Source: Castellaniella sp.
GTDB taxonomy: Bacteria > Pseudomonadota > Gammaproteobacteria > Burkholderiales > Burkholderiaceae_B
Direction: 5' to 3'
Length of the DNA stretch: 50,818 nucleotides
NCBI GenBank assembly: GCA_019104865.1
Contig: JAHRWZ010000022.1
Span: 1-50,818 of the forward strand
The position numbers were made by a program, and so were the translations under genes. Below are positions 1 to 8,463 of this stretch, piece by piece (within the stretch, counting starts at the first letter, position 1; the number at the start of each line of letters is the position of its first letter). The notes beneath the pieces are model-generated. The model was not told where the DNA came from, ran no database searches, and worked only from the letters and a program-made list of their open reading frames with translations.

Positions 1-183
1 CTGGGGAATGTAGCCGTAGTTGCAGGGATAGTGCATGGCGGTCAGCATGAAGCGGTCCACGAACACGGCGCCGCTGGCCTTGTCGACTTCGTACTTGACC
101 GGATCCGCGTTCATCGGGATTTCGATCACGACGTTGAATTCTTCGGGCAGCTTGTCGCCGGCCGGCACTCGATCTAGGCTCAT
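1..183 (-). CDS. ppa: Inorganic pyrophosphatase, N-terminal part (cut by window edge)
   Basis: The 61 visible residues match the start of family I soluble inorganic pyrophosphatase, which hydrolyses PPi to phosphate in the cytoplasm and pulls biosynthetic reactions forward. Visible hallmarks are the early VVIEIP strand, the YEVDK stretch and the FVDRF and YPCNYGYIP segments that line the metal and PPi site in E. coli Ppa. The ATG start gives an N-terminus that aligns directly with the E. coli protein. It lies 30 bp downstream of hemY on the same strand. The C-terminal two thirds, including most catalytic Asp residues, are outside the window. Confidence 0.95.
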   Translation of the reverse strand, partial: MSLDRVPAGDKLPEEFNVVIEIPMNADPVKYEVDKASGAVFVDRFMLTAMHYPCNYGYIPQ

Positions 184-213
184 GGGGTTCCTTGATAGGT
201 CAGACAGAAAAAT

Positions 214-1701
214 CTATTTGCGCGCGCCGCCGTCCGAGGTCTGGGACATATCCACCCCGGGAATGGGCGCGGTATCGAAGTACTCGTCCTCGGCGGACGC
301 GGATCCGGACATGGTGGTCGCCGCGGCGCGCGGTTCGGGCGCCGGAGCGGAGACGGGTAGCGCGTCGGCGTCGGTCTCGTCCTGGACATAGACGCCGCTG
401 GCCGCATAGGGGGCGGGCGGAGCCGGTTCCGTCGGCGTCGTATCGTCCGTCTCGCTGAAACGCGGATCGCCGCGCGTATCGGCGGCCGGCAGCAGGCGGT
501 TGACGGATGGAATCTCGGCGTCCGCCGCCTGGCAGGCAAGCCGCCAGTTGCGCAAGGCCTGGTCGGGGTGGCCCAACGCGTCGTGCAGGTTGCCCAGCAG
601 GGCGTGAATGTGGGTGTCGGCACGCAGGGCCAGGCTGCGTTCCAGATAATGTTCACCCTGCCCCCAGAGCTGGGCCGCCAGGCAGAGCTGGCCCAGCGCC
701 GCCAGCAAGCCGGGATGTTCGGGATTGGACCTCAGCCAGAGCTCGGCGTGCCCGAGCCGCTGACCCGCCTGGGCCGCGTCGCATTGCGCATACAGACGCA
801 GCAGGCGATCGTCCAGATGGCGGTCGAGCGCGGCCTCCAGGATACGGGCCGACTCGGCCGGATGTCCCAGTCGCGCACGTGCCTGGGCACCGGCCAGCGC
901 CACATCGGGGTCCAGCCGCTCGTCGGCGCTCAGGTCGCCCCAGACGTCGTTCCAGCCGGATTCCTCGACCACGGCCAGGCGCTGGGCCGTCGACTCTCGA
1001 ATGAACTGGCGTGCCTGAGCCTCATCGATGGCGCCCCGGCGCAGCAACAGGCGTGTGAGTGCGTACACGCGTTCCGCATGGCCCAGCTGGCGATGGGCCC
1101 GCAGCAGGAGACGGGTGCCATGCAGGAAACGCGACGAGGCGTCCTGCAGGGGTTCGAGCAGAGCCAGGGCCTCCTCGGCGCGGTTCTGGTCCAGGTACAT
1201 TTCCGCCGTCACCGTGTCCACGGCCTGTCTCAGCCGGGAATCCTGGCCGGCGCCCTCCTGGGCGAGCCGCAGGACCTGGTCGCGCCGCGCGGTTTCGCCC
1301 AAAAGATGCAGGGCACGGGCCGCGCTGAGCCCGGCGAGTACCTTGCGGTCGGCCGAACGGGTGCGCGACAGCAGATTGGACAAGTCTTTCTCGGCCTGGA
1401 CGTAACGGCCTTCAAGGACGTTGATCCAGCCGCGTTCGAGCAGTTCGACATCGCGCTTCTGGGCACGGCGCCCGCGCCAGGCGCGCAGCCGGCCGGGGCT
1501 GGTCCCAAGCCAGTTCAGCGCGCGCAGCAGCCAGTGCAGCGCCAGGAAGGCCGCGAGCGCCAGCACGACGGCCAGCGAAAGGGACAATTCGATGCGCCAC
1601 GGCTGGGCGACGATGAGCACGTTGCCCCCATGATCGCGCAAGACCAGGGCCAGCGCCACCGCGGCCGCAAACAGAATCAGGGTCCAGATCCAGGATCGCA
1701 T
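214..1701 (-). CDS. hemY: HemY-type inner-membrane TPR protein of the heme cluster
   Basis: A 495-residue protein that begins MRSWIWTLILF, has two membrane helices (about 4-22 and 35-55) and then a helical TPR-like region to about residue 400. This is the HemY_N plus TPR arrangement found in proteobacterial hemCDXY operons; its exact role in late porphyrin synthesis is unsettled. The last ~75 residues are Pro/Ala/Asp/Ser rich and look disordered, which makes it longer than the usual ~400-residue HemY. I chose the ATG at 1701 because the reading frame upstream of it overlaps hemX and is Arg/Pro-rich low-complexity sequence. It follows hemX by 10 bp. Confidence 0.9.
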   Translation of the reverse strand: MRSWIWTLILFAAAVALALVLRDHGGNVLIVAQPWRIELSLSLAVVLALAAFLALHWLLRALNWLGTSPGRLRAWRGRRAQKRDVELLERGWINVLEGRYVQAEKDLSNLLSRTRSADRKVLAGLSAARALHLLGETARRDQVLRLAQEGAGQDSRLRQAVDTVTAEMYLDQNRAEEALALLEPLQDASSRFLHGTRLLLRAHRQLGHAERVYALTRLLLRRGAIDEAQARQFIRESTAQRLAVVEESGWNDVWGDLSADERLDPDVALAGAQARARLGHPAESARILEAALDRHLDDRLLRLYAQCDAAQAGQRLGHAELWLRSNPEHPGLLAALGQLCLAAQLWGQGEHYLERSLALRADTHIHALLGNLHDALGHPDQALRNWRLACQAADAEIPSVNRLLPAADTRGDPRFSETDDTTPTEPAPPAPYAASGVYVQDETDADALPVSAPAPEPRAAATTMSGSASAEDEYFDTAPIPGVDMSQTSDGGARK

Positions 1702-1711
1702 CACGCGCTCC

Positions 1712-3025
1712 TCAGACCGTGCCGGCGCCGGCGGGCGCCACGACAGGCGACGGCGCCGCCGGCGCGGTGTCGCCCTGGCCGGAACCGTCGGGACCGGAGG
1801 CATCAGGGGCCGAGTCGTCGGGAGCCGGATCGTCCGGCATGTTCCCATCCTGTCCGTCTTCCGCCGCCGCGGCATCCCGAGCCGCTGCAATCGCGGCCAG
1901 ACTGTTGTCAACGGTCGGCAGCTTGAGCTCGATCGCGGTGTCGCGCAAATCGCGGGCGATCCTCAGGGCCTCTCGGGAGGATTCGGCGCGCATGTCGTAG
2001 CGCTGGTCGATGGCCTTGGACAACTGGTCCAGTTCGGCCTGCCAGATGCGCGACTGGTGCATCATCAGGGCCAATTGGGCGGTCACGGCCCGCTGCTTCA
2101 GGACTTCGCGGAAGCGCAGGGCCTGATCGGGCGACATCAGCAGCGCGGCCGCGTCATCCACACGGCGCACGTCGAACAGGGCGCGCAGATCCTGGGAGAC
2201 CATGCCGGCCACGTCGCGCGTCCATTGCCAGGCCTCGGCGGCCACGGCGCGCCAGCCCTCGGCCGCCGGCTCCGCCGGAGGCTGGCCCGGATTCGAAGCC
2301 ACGACCGGCGCCCCGGCGACGGGAGCCGAAGCGACATCGCCGGCCGGCTGCGCGGCGGCGTCCGGAATCAGCAAGGGGGCGCTCCCGACCAGGTCGGACA
2401 GACGGTCGATCCGCGCCGTCAAGGCCGGCAGGTCGATGGTCGCCACGGCACGCAGGCGGTCCAGATCGCCGTTGATCGACTGCTGCAAGGCAGCCAGCCC
2501 TGGACGATTGGCGCGTGCCAGTTGGGCCTGCGCGGCCTCGAGGGAGATGATCGCGTTGGCGACGTTGCCGCCCAGGGCAAGCTGCTGCTGGGCGATAGTG
2601 ACCAGGTGGTCGATATCGTTGAGCAGCAACAGGTCCGAGCCGCTGTCCGTCATCATCCTCAGGGCCTGGTCGAGTTCCTGGACCTGGCCTGTGGTGGCAT
2701 CGAGATCGTCGCTCAGTTCCTGCAGCCGGGCGGCCTGCGCCTGGACCAGCGACAGGGCCTGACCCGCCTGGGCGCGGGTTTCCTGGACGATCTGGATGCT
2801 TTGCCGGTGCTGTTCCTGCAGGTCGGCGCGCAAGGCGCGGTACTGGCGGTTCTGGTAGAACAGCGCGCCCCCCAGAACCAGGGCGAGCAGGACCAACAGA
2901 ATCACCGCCATGGCGGCCCCTCCCAACCGCTTCCGCTCCGTGCCCGCCTGGGCCGTCGCCAGCGCGGAGGCGGGCTTCGCCGATTCGGGTGTCGGTGCGG
3001 GCGAGCTGTGATCGGTATCGGTCAT
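1712..3025 (-). CDS. hemX: HemX, membrane-anchored coiled-coil protein
   Basis: A 437-residue protein with a Pro/Ala-rich cytoplasmic leader, one membrane helix at about residues 39-58, a coiled coil at about 65-135 (many Gln, Leu and Ala heptads), and a helical periplasmic domain. This is the HemX architecture. The family is often annotated as uroporphyrinogen III methyltransferase, but it lacks an SAM-dependent methylase fold and is thought to be an accessory factor. The C-terminal ~50 residues are an Asp/Pro/Ser/Gly-rich low-complexity tail. It sits between hemD and hemY as in other beta- and gammaproteobacteria. Confidence 0.88.
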   Translation of the reverse strand: MTDTDHSSPAPTPESAKPASALATAQAGTERKRLGGAAMAVILLVLLALVLGGALFYQNRQYRALRADLQEQHRQSIQIVQETRAQAGQALSLVQAQAARLQELSDDLDATTGQVQELDQALRMMTDSGSDLLLLNDIDHLVTIAQQQLALGGNVANAIISLEAAQAQLARANRPGLAALQQSINGDLDRLRAVATIDLPALTARIDRLSDLVGSAPLLIPDAAAQPAGDVASAPVAGAPVVASNPGQPPAEPAAEGWRAVAAEAWQWTRDVAGMVSQDLRALFDVRRVDDAAALLMSPDQALRFREVLKQRAVTAQLALMMHQSRIWQAELDQLSKAIDQRYDMRAESSREALRIARDLRDTAIELKLPTVDNSLAAIAAARDAAAAEDGQDGNMPDDPAPDDSAPDASGPDGSGQGDTAPAAPSPVVAPAGAGTV

Positions 3026-3043
3026 GGCGGCGTACGGGTCCTT

Positions 3044-3808
3044 CTAGGCTGATCTCGCAGATGCCAATATAGCCTGAAACAAGGCGGCTTCATCGGGCGC
3101 GCTCAGGCGCACGGTCAGCGCCTCGGCAGGGCGATCGGCATAGATGCATTGTAAACGCCGCGAGATCCGCTCGTGCAGGGTGACGGCCTTCAGGGCGGCC
3201 GGCCAGTCCATGTCCTGCCTGCGCAGGCTCTCGGCCACGGCGTCAACGGCTTCGAGGCTGGTCAGAAGCAGCGTACAGCCGTGCGGCCCCGCCAGGGCGG
3301 CACACGTGGCGCGGTCCCAAATCACGGGGTCGCGACGGTACAGAGCATGACATTGCACCTGCCAGCCCCGCGCCCGGAGCTGCCGCGCGAGCCAGTCCCG
3401 CCCCCGCTGCGCCCTGAGGATATGCGCACGGCCAGGCGTCAGGCGCGCGGCCTCGATGACGGCCAGCAACGACTCCGAATCGGGGGACACGCCTTCGCCC
3501 GGAGCCAGGATCGCATCCACTGGGACATGGTCCCGCAGCGCCCTGGCGGTCGCCGCCCCCACCGCCGCGGCCCGGACGCCGTCCGGCCAGGGTGCGGCGG
3601 CGCGCCCGTCGAAACAGGCATCCACCGCCTGGCGGCTGACGAATATGCACAGGTCGCCTGCCCGGAGCGCTGGCGCGGCCTCATCCAGCCGCTCGATCGC
3701 CAGAGCGGGCGCTTCGATCACCGTCAAGCCGGCTGCGCGCAGAGCGTCGGCCAACGGTGTGTTGCGTCCCGCGGGGCGCGTGAGCACGACGGTGGCGTAC
3801 GGACCCAT
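3044..3808 (-). CDS. hemD: Uroporphyrinogen-III synthase
   Basis: A 254-residue protein with the two-domain HemD pattern: an opening VVLTRPAGRN strand and loop, a central FVSRQAVDA-like segment, and a later LLLTSLEAV segment matching the family's TSxxxV signature. It cyclises hydroxymethylbilane with inversion of ring D to give uroporphyrinogen III in the cytoplasm. HemD sequences diverge strongly, so the call rests on length, these weak motifs and the position 11 bp after hemC and before hemX. Confidence 0.9.
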   Translation of the reverse strand: MGPYATVVLTRPAGRNTPLADALRAAGLTVIEAPALAIERLDEAAPALRAGDLCIFVSRQAVDACFDGRAAAPWPDGVRAAAVGAATARALRDHVPVDAILAPGEGVSPDSESLLAVIEAARLTPGRAHILRAQRGRDWLARQLRARGWQVQCHALYRRDPVIWDRATCAALAGPHGCTLLLTSLEAVDAVAESLRRQDMDWPAALKAVTLHERISRRLQCIYADRPAEALTVRLSAPDEAALFQAILASARSA

Positions 3809-3819
3809 CCGAGGACCGG

Positions 3820-4770
3820 TCAGGATGCGGCGGGACTGGAAAGGCGGGCCAGGATCGCGTCCGCTCCCTGATCGAGCAGCTCCCGGGCAACATCGGTCCC
3901 CAGCGCCTCGGCGGCATCGGGCGAGCCTTCAGTTTCCGCGCGCAGGACCCGTCCGCCATCGGGCTCGGCCACCAGCGCCCGCAGATGGAGGCGGCCAGTG
4001 CGCAATTCGGCGTAGGCTGCCAGGGGCACCTGGCAGGATCCTCCCAGCGCACGCGACACGGCGCGTTCGGCCAGGGCGCAGGCGGTCGTCCCGCCGCAGG
4101 CCAGCGGTGCCAGCCAGTCCCGCAGGTCGGAGCGGTCCGCCAGGATCTCGATCCCCAGGGCGCCCTGCCCCGCCGCCGGCAGGCTCAGCGTCACGGGCAG
4201 GACAGAGCGGATCCGTTCCGCCAGTCCCAGGCGCCGCAGGCCGGCGGCGGCCAGCACGATGGCGGCATAGTCGCCCCGGTCGAGCTTGGACAGGCGGGTG
4301 TCCAGATTGCCACGCAGGGGCTTGACCACCAGATGGGGATAACGGGCGCGCAACTGGGCCTCGCGGCGCAGGCTCGAGGTGCCGACGACGGCACCCGGGG
4401 GCAGTTCGTCCAGGGAGGCCGCGGTGTTCGACACCAGCGCGTCGCAAGGGTCGGCCCGTTCCAGGATGGTGGACAGGGCGAAGGGCCGCGTCAGGTCGAC
4501 CGGCACGTCCTTGAGGGAATGCACGGCCAGGTCCGCGCGCCCGTCCAGCAGCGCGGTTTCGAGTTCCTTGACGAACAGGCCCTTGCCGCCAACCTTGGAC
4601 AAGGTCCGATCCAGGATCTGGTCGCCGCGTGTGGTCATTTCCAGCAAGTCGACCCGGCAACCGGGATACAGTTCCTGGAGGCGGGCCTGCACGTGGCGGG
4701 CCTGCCACAGCGCCAGACGGCTGGCCCGTGTGGCGATCACAAGGGTTCGGGGAGCCGGAGCATCGGTCAT
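3820..4770 (-). CDS. hemC: Porphobilinogen deaminase (hydroxymethylbilane synthase)
   Basis: A 316-residue enzyme that joins four porphobilinogens into hydroxymethylbilane. It shows the catalytic Asp88 in VHSLKDVPV, the Arg-rich [10 protein letters not shown] substrate loop and Cys246 in [12 protein letters not shown], the attachment site of the dipyrromethane cofactor. Length and domain order are standard. The ATG start overlaps the stop of a 31-codon ORF upstream (ATGA), so translation is probably coupled to that ORF. Confidence 0.97.
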   Translation of the reverse strand: MTDAPAPRTLVIATRASRLALWQARHVQARLQELYPGCRVDLLEMTTRGDQILDRTLSKVGGKGLFVKELETALLDGRADLAVHSLKDVPVDLTRPFALSTILERADPCDALVSNTAASLDELPPGAVVGTSSLRREAQLRARYPHLVVKPLRGNLDTRLSKLDRGDYAAIVLAAAGLRRLGLAERIRSVLPVTLSLPAAGQGALGIEILADRSDLRDWLAPLACGGTTACALAERAVSRALGGSCQVPLAAYAELRTGRLHLRALVAEPDGGRVLRAETEGSPDAAEALGTDVARELLDQGADAILARLSSPAAS

Positions 4771-4862
4771 GCGGTGTACCTCGAGAGCAGCAGACGAAGC
4801 AGCAGGCCCAGCGCGGCCAGGACGGCCAGGCCTTGCAACAGGGTGGGACGTTTCAGGTTCAT
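4767..4862 (-). CDS. Small single-pass membrane ORF (31 residues) between terC and hemC
   Basis: ATG at 4862 opens a 31-codon frame that starts [15 protein letters not shown], is almost wholly Leu/Ala/Gly in the middle (one membrane helix, about residues 8-27) and ends with Arg, Tyr, Thr, Ala. Positive residues flank both ends of the helix. It begins 5 bp after the terC stop codon, and its TGA overlaps the hemC ATG as ATGA. Third positions are mostly G or C, as in neighbouring genes. I know of no named family. The tight fit between two genes argues for a real translated, coupled ORF, but no protein evidence is available. Confidence 0.5.
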   Translation of the reverse strand: MNLKRPTLLQGLAVLAALGLLLRLLLSRYTA

Positions 4863-4867
4863 GATTT

Positions 4868-5575
4868 TCACATTGAAGTCCGGGCGGTCGCCGCGCGCCG
4901 GCCCAGCCAGATGCCCAGGCCCATGACGAGCAGGGCCCCGGCGATTTCAGCGATCAGGCGTATCGGTCCCCGGACGGTGTCCAGCCAGCCAGCCAGCGCG
5001 GTATCGGTGATCAGCATCCCGCCGCCGATCCAGCCCAGCAGGCCGGCGCCCAGCGTCACCACCAGCGGATACTGGTCGATCAGCTTCAGCACCAGGGTAC
5101 TGCCCCAGACGATGATGGGCACGCTCAGCGTCAAGCCGAAAACGACATAGGCCAGACGGTGATCGGCGATGGCATTGTGGGCGGCGCCCGCAATGGCGAT
5201 GACGTTGTCCAGGCTCATGACGAAATCGGCGATGATGATGGTGCGAACGGCCGCCCAGACGGAGCGGGCGCCCTGGATTCTGCCATGCGCGTCATCGCCC
5301 GGGAGCAGCAGTTTGACACCGATCCAGAACAGCAGCAACGCACCGACGATCTTCAGCCCGGGCAACGTCAGCAGCGTCAGCGCAAAGGCGATCAGGGCCA
5401 CCCGCAAGGCAATGGCACCCGCCGTGCCCCACAGGATGCCCTGCAGGCGCCGTCGGGGTTCCAGCCGGCGGCAGGCGAGCGCGATGACGACGGCATTGTC
5501 GCCGCCCAGCAGGACGTCGATCAGGACGATCTGGAGGACCGTGCCCCAATGCATCTGCCCAAGCCATTCGAGCAT
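4868..5575 (-). CDS. TerC-family integral membrane protein (YjbE type)
   Basis: A 235-residue protein with about seven membrane helices. It carries the TerC-family acidic motifs [12 protein letters not shown] near the N-terminus and [13 protein letters not shown] in the middle. Members are linked to metal-ion (manganese) export in some bacteria and to tellurite-resistance clusters by homology; the substrate here is unknown. I chose the ATG at 5575 (MLEWLGQ) because the 19 residues upstream in frame are not conserved and cover the sucD terminator. It heads the run terC, small ORF, hemC, D, X, Y. Confidence 0.88.
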   Translation of the reverse strand: MLEWLGQMHWGTVLQIVLIDVLLGGDNAVVIALACRRLEPRRRLQGILWGTAGAIALRVALIAFALTLLTLPGLKIVGALLLFWIGVKLLLPGDDAHGRIQGARSVWAAVRTIIIADFVMSLDNVIAIAGAAHNAIADHRLAYVVFGLTLSVPIIVWGSTLVLKLIDQYPLVVTLGAGLLGWIGGGMLITDTALAGWLDTVRGPIRLIAEIAGALLVMGLGIWLGRRAATARTSM

Positions 5576-5614
5576 GCCGGCCCCGCCTCCCGGTCGATCG
5601 AGAATGAAACAATG

Positions 5615-5643
5615 AAAAAGAAAAGGCCCCACGCCGGGGGCCT
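5615..5643 (-). terminator. Intrinsic terminator of sucCD
   Basis: On the minus strand AGGCCCC, a short loop containing GGCG and GGGGCCT form a GC-rich hairpin followed by TTTTCTTTTT. It begins about 45 bp after the sucD stop, where a terminator for sucCD is expected. Confidence 0.85.
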
Positions 5644-5687
5644 GGACGATCGGCGCGCGGTTCCAAACCGTACGCGCCGACCTTCAA

Positions 5688-6569
5688 TTACAGCACGGTT
5701 TTGAGCAGCTTGCCCATTTCCGAAGGGTTGCGCGTGGTGCGGATCCCGCAGGCTTCCATGATTTCGAGCTTGGCATCGGCGGTGTCCGCGCCGCCCGAGA
5801 TCAGGGCGCCGGCGTGGCCCATGCGTTTGCCCGGAGGCGCCGTGACGCCGGCGATGAAGCCGACCACGGGTTTCTTCATGTTGTCCTTGGCCCACTGCGC
5901 GGCGTTGACTTCGTCGGGACCGCCGATTTCGCCGATCATGATGACGGCGTCCGTGTCCGGATCATCGTTGAACATCTTCAGCACGTCGATGTGCTTCAGG
6001 CCGTTGATCGGGTCGCCGCCGATGCCGACCGCGCTGGACTGACCCAGGCCCAGTTCCGTGACCTGCGCCACGGCCTCGTAGGTCAGGGTGCCGGAACGGC
6101 TGACGATGCCGATGCGGCCCTTGCGGTGGATGTGGCCCGGCATGATGCCGATCTTGATTTCGTCGGGCGTGATCAGGCCCGGGCAGTTGGGGCCCAGCAG
6201 CAGCGTCTTGCGATTCTCGGCGCGCATGCGGTTGCGGACTTCGAGCATGTCGCGCACGGGAATGCCTTCGGTGATGCAGATGGCCAGATCCAGATCGGCC
6301 TCGACGGCTTCCCAGATGGCGGCGGCGGCGCCCGCGGGCGGCACGTAGATGACCGAAACGGTCGCACCGGTGGCCTGCTTGGCGTCCTTGACGGAGGCGT
6401 AGATGGGGATGCCCTCGAAGTCCTCGCCGGCCTTCTTCGGGTGCACGCCGGCGACGAAGGCGGCGCGACCGTTGGCGTAGTCGCGGCACATGCGGGTGTG
6501 GAACTGGCCGGTCTTGCCGGTGATCCCCTGGGTGATGACCTTGGTGTCCTTGTTGATCAGAATCGACAT
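5688..6569 (-). CDS. sucD: Succinyl-CoA synthetase, alpha subunit
   Basis: The 293-residue alpha subunit of the TCA-cycle enzyme that interconverts succinyl-CoA and succinate with ATP or GTP formation. The N-terminal CoA-binding Rossmann domain has [11 protein letters not shown], and the phosphorylated His252 is in [17 protein letters not shown] and the GEIGGPDE loop are also present. It follows sucC by 19 bp and ends at an intrinsic terminator. Confidence 0.98.
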   Translation of the reverse strand: MSILINKDTKVITQGITGKTGQFHTRMCRDYANGRAAFVAGVHPKKAGEDFEGIPIYASVKDAKQATGATVSVIYVPPAGAAAAIWEAVEADLDLAICITEGIPVRDMLEVRNRMRAENRKTLLLGPNCPGLITPDEIKIGIMPGHIHRKGRIGIVSRSGTLTYEAVAQVTELGLGQSSAVGIGGDPINGLKHIDVLKMFNDDPDTDAVIMIGEIGGPDEVNAAQWAKDNMKKPVVGFIAGVTAPPGKRMGHAGALISGGADTADAKLEIMEACGIRTTRNPSEMGKLLKTVL

Positions 6570-6588
6570 GTTCTATTCCCTGTGATGC

Positions 6589-7749
6589 TTATTTCGCGGC
6601 GGCGACGACGGCGGTCGCGGCCTCGGCCATGGTATCGGCGCTGATGATGGGCAGACCCGAAGCCGCCAGCATCTTCTTGCCCTGTTCTTCGTTGGTGCCC
6701 TTCATGCGCACCACCAGCGGCACGCTGAGGTTGACGGCCTTGCAGGCCGCGATCACGCCTTCGGCGATGACGTCGCAGCGCATGATGCCGCCGAAGATGT
6801 TCACCAGGATGGCCTTGACGCCCTTGTTCTTGAGCATGATCTTGAAGGCTTCGGTGACCTTTTCCGCCGTGGCGCCACCGCCCACGTCCAGGAAGTTGGC
6901 CGGCTCTCCGCCGAACAGCTTGATCGTGTCCATGGTGGCCATCGCCAGACCGGCGCCGTTGACCAGGCAGCCGATGTTGCCGTCGAGCTGGATGTAGGCC
7001 AGATCGAACTTGCTGGCCTCGATTTCGGCAGGATCTTCCTCGTCCAGGTCGCGATAGGCGACGATTTCCGGGTGACGGAACAGCGCGTTGGCGTCGAAGT
7101 TGAATTTTGCGTCCAGGGCGACGATGTTGCCCTTGCTGTCACGGTTCAGGGGGTTGATCTCGACCAGCGAGGCATCGGTTTCCATGTAGCACGTGTAGAG
7201 CTTCTGGCACACGTCGATGAACTGGGCGACGGAATCGGCCGGCATGCCAACACCCTTGGCCAGCTTTTCACCGTCGGCCTGGGTGAAACCCTGCAGGGGA
7301 TCGATCTGCACGGTGATGATTTTTTCAGGGGAGGAATGAGCGACTTCCTCGATGTCCATGCCGCCTTCGCTCGAAGCGATGAAGGCCACTTTCTGCGTGG
7401 CGCGGTCGGTCACGACGGACAGATAATATTCCTTCTGGATGTCGGCGCCGTCTTCGATGTACAGGCGGCGCACTTTCTGGCCTTCGGGGCCGGTCTGGTG
7501 CGTGACCAGTTGCATGCCCAGGATCTGGCTGGCCAGGGACCTGACATCATCCAGCGTCTTGGCGACCTTCACCCCGCCACCTTTGCCGCGCCCACCGGCG
7601 TGGATCTGCGCCTTGACGACCCAGACAGGACCACCCAATTTCTCGGCTGCCGCCACGGCCTCGTCGACCGAAAACGCGGGGATGCCGCGCGGGACAGTCA
7701 CGCCAAACTTCTTCAGCAATTCCTTGCCTTGATATTCGTGAATTTTCAT
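6589..7749 (-). CDS. sucC: Succinyl-CoA synthetase, beta subunit
   Basis: The 386-residue ATP-grasp beta subunit, beginning [17 protein letters not shown]. It shows the nucleotide-binding [15 protein letters not shown] segment, the metal/substrate EINPL motif and the C-terminal ligase domain with [11 protein letters not shown] and LVVRMKGTN. It pairs with SucD to form the heterotetrameric enzyme. Length is standard. Confidence 0.98.
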   Translation of the reverse strand: MKIHEYQGKELLKKFGVTVPRGIPAFSVDEAVAAAEKLGGPVWVVKAQIHAGGRGKGGGVKVAKTLDDVRSLASQILGMQLVTHQTGPEGQKVRRLYIEDGADIQKEYYLSVVTDRATQKVAFIASSEGGMDIEEVAHSSPEKIITVQIDPLQGFTQADGEKLAKGVGMPADSVAQFIDVCQKLYTCYMETDASLVEINPLNRDSKGNIVALDAKFNFDANALFRHPEIVAYRDLDEEDPAEIEASKFDLAYIQLDGNIGCLVNGAGLAMATMDTIKLFGGEPANFLDVGGGATAEKVTEAFKIMLKNKGVKAILVNIFGGIMRCDVIAEGVIAACKAVNLSVPLVVRMKGTNEEQGKKMLAASGLPIISADTMAEAATAVVAAAK

Positions 7750-7827
7750 GAGTTACCTGTGGGTGAAGAGAAAAGAAAACCGCCGACGCGCCGTTTCGAC
7801 GTGCCGACCTGGGCCAGGCCCGGAAGT

Positions 7828-8391
7828 CTAGCCTTCATGATGCTCTGCTTGCGCCGGCTCGTACCAGGGTGCGTAATGCCGCTGCACCACCGGGCCGTCC
7901 ACCCGCAAAGCATGACAGCCGTCCAGCTGGAAGGGGCGCTGGCCGTCTGGATTCTGACGCCGACGCCCGGCCATGGTCTGGACGGCGGCGGTCGGCAGGA
8001 CGTTGGTCAGTTCGGTGACATGCGTGCACCCGGCCGTGCGGCCGAAGCGTTCGCGCACGTGCTTGCGAAACTGGTTCAGGAGATTGAGCCCGACGAGCCG
8101 GCGGTAGTCCGGCGCGATGGCGCTGCAGAATTCGCCATAGGGGGCGGCGTCATAGGCCACCTCGGCATCGGTGATGGTGAAGCGGTCGTCGATGGTGACG
8201 CGCAGATGCATGTGATGGACCGGCGCACCCGCGGGATGCACCTGCCCGTCCCGAATCGGGAAATCGTACGATTTCGTGTCGATGAGCTCGGCTTCCAGGT
8301 CCCACAGCCCGTCTTCGCGGGCGTAGGACTGGACGCGTATCGATCGATGATGAAGGGGTTCACGGGGACACGCCGCAGCGGACAAAGGCAT
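7828..8391 (-). CDS. DUF2889-family protein
   Basis: A 187-residue protein resembling DUF2889 proteins of Burkholderiales: an HHRSIRVQSYAREDGLW opening, a DTKSYDF segment, the HHMHLRVTID strand and a TELTNVLPTAAVQ segment. No signal peptide or membrane helix is visible and the function is unknown. It lies 72 bp after metE on the same strand. The ATG at 8391 is the only good start, but the upstream ribosome site is weak. Confidence 0.75.
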   Translation of the reverse strand: MPLSAAACPREPLHHRSIRVQSYAREDGLWDLEAELIDTKSYDFPIRDGQVHPAGAPVHHMHLRVTIDDRFTITDAEVAYDAAPYGEFCSAIAPDYRRLVGLNLLNQFRKHVRERFGRTAGCTHVTELTNVLPTAAVQTMAGRRRQNPDGQRPFQLDGCHALRVDGPVVQRHYAPWYEPAQAEHHEG

Positions 8392-8463
8392 GAGGATGCA
8401 GGAGTCGAAATCTGTTTAAGCTTTCGATTATACAGTGCATGTGGATCCGCTTATGGTGGGGAT

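Noticed and set aside
1702..1911. N-terminal extension of the HemY frame upstream of 1701
   Set aside because: Arg/Pro-rich low complexity overlapping hemX on the same strand; the MRSWIW start matches the HemY family.
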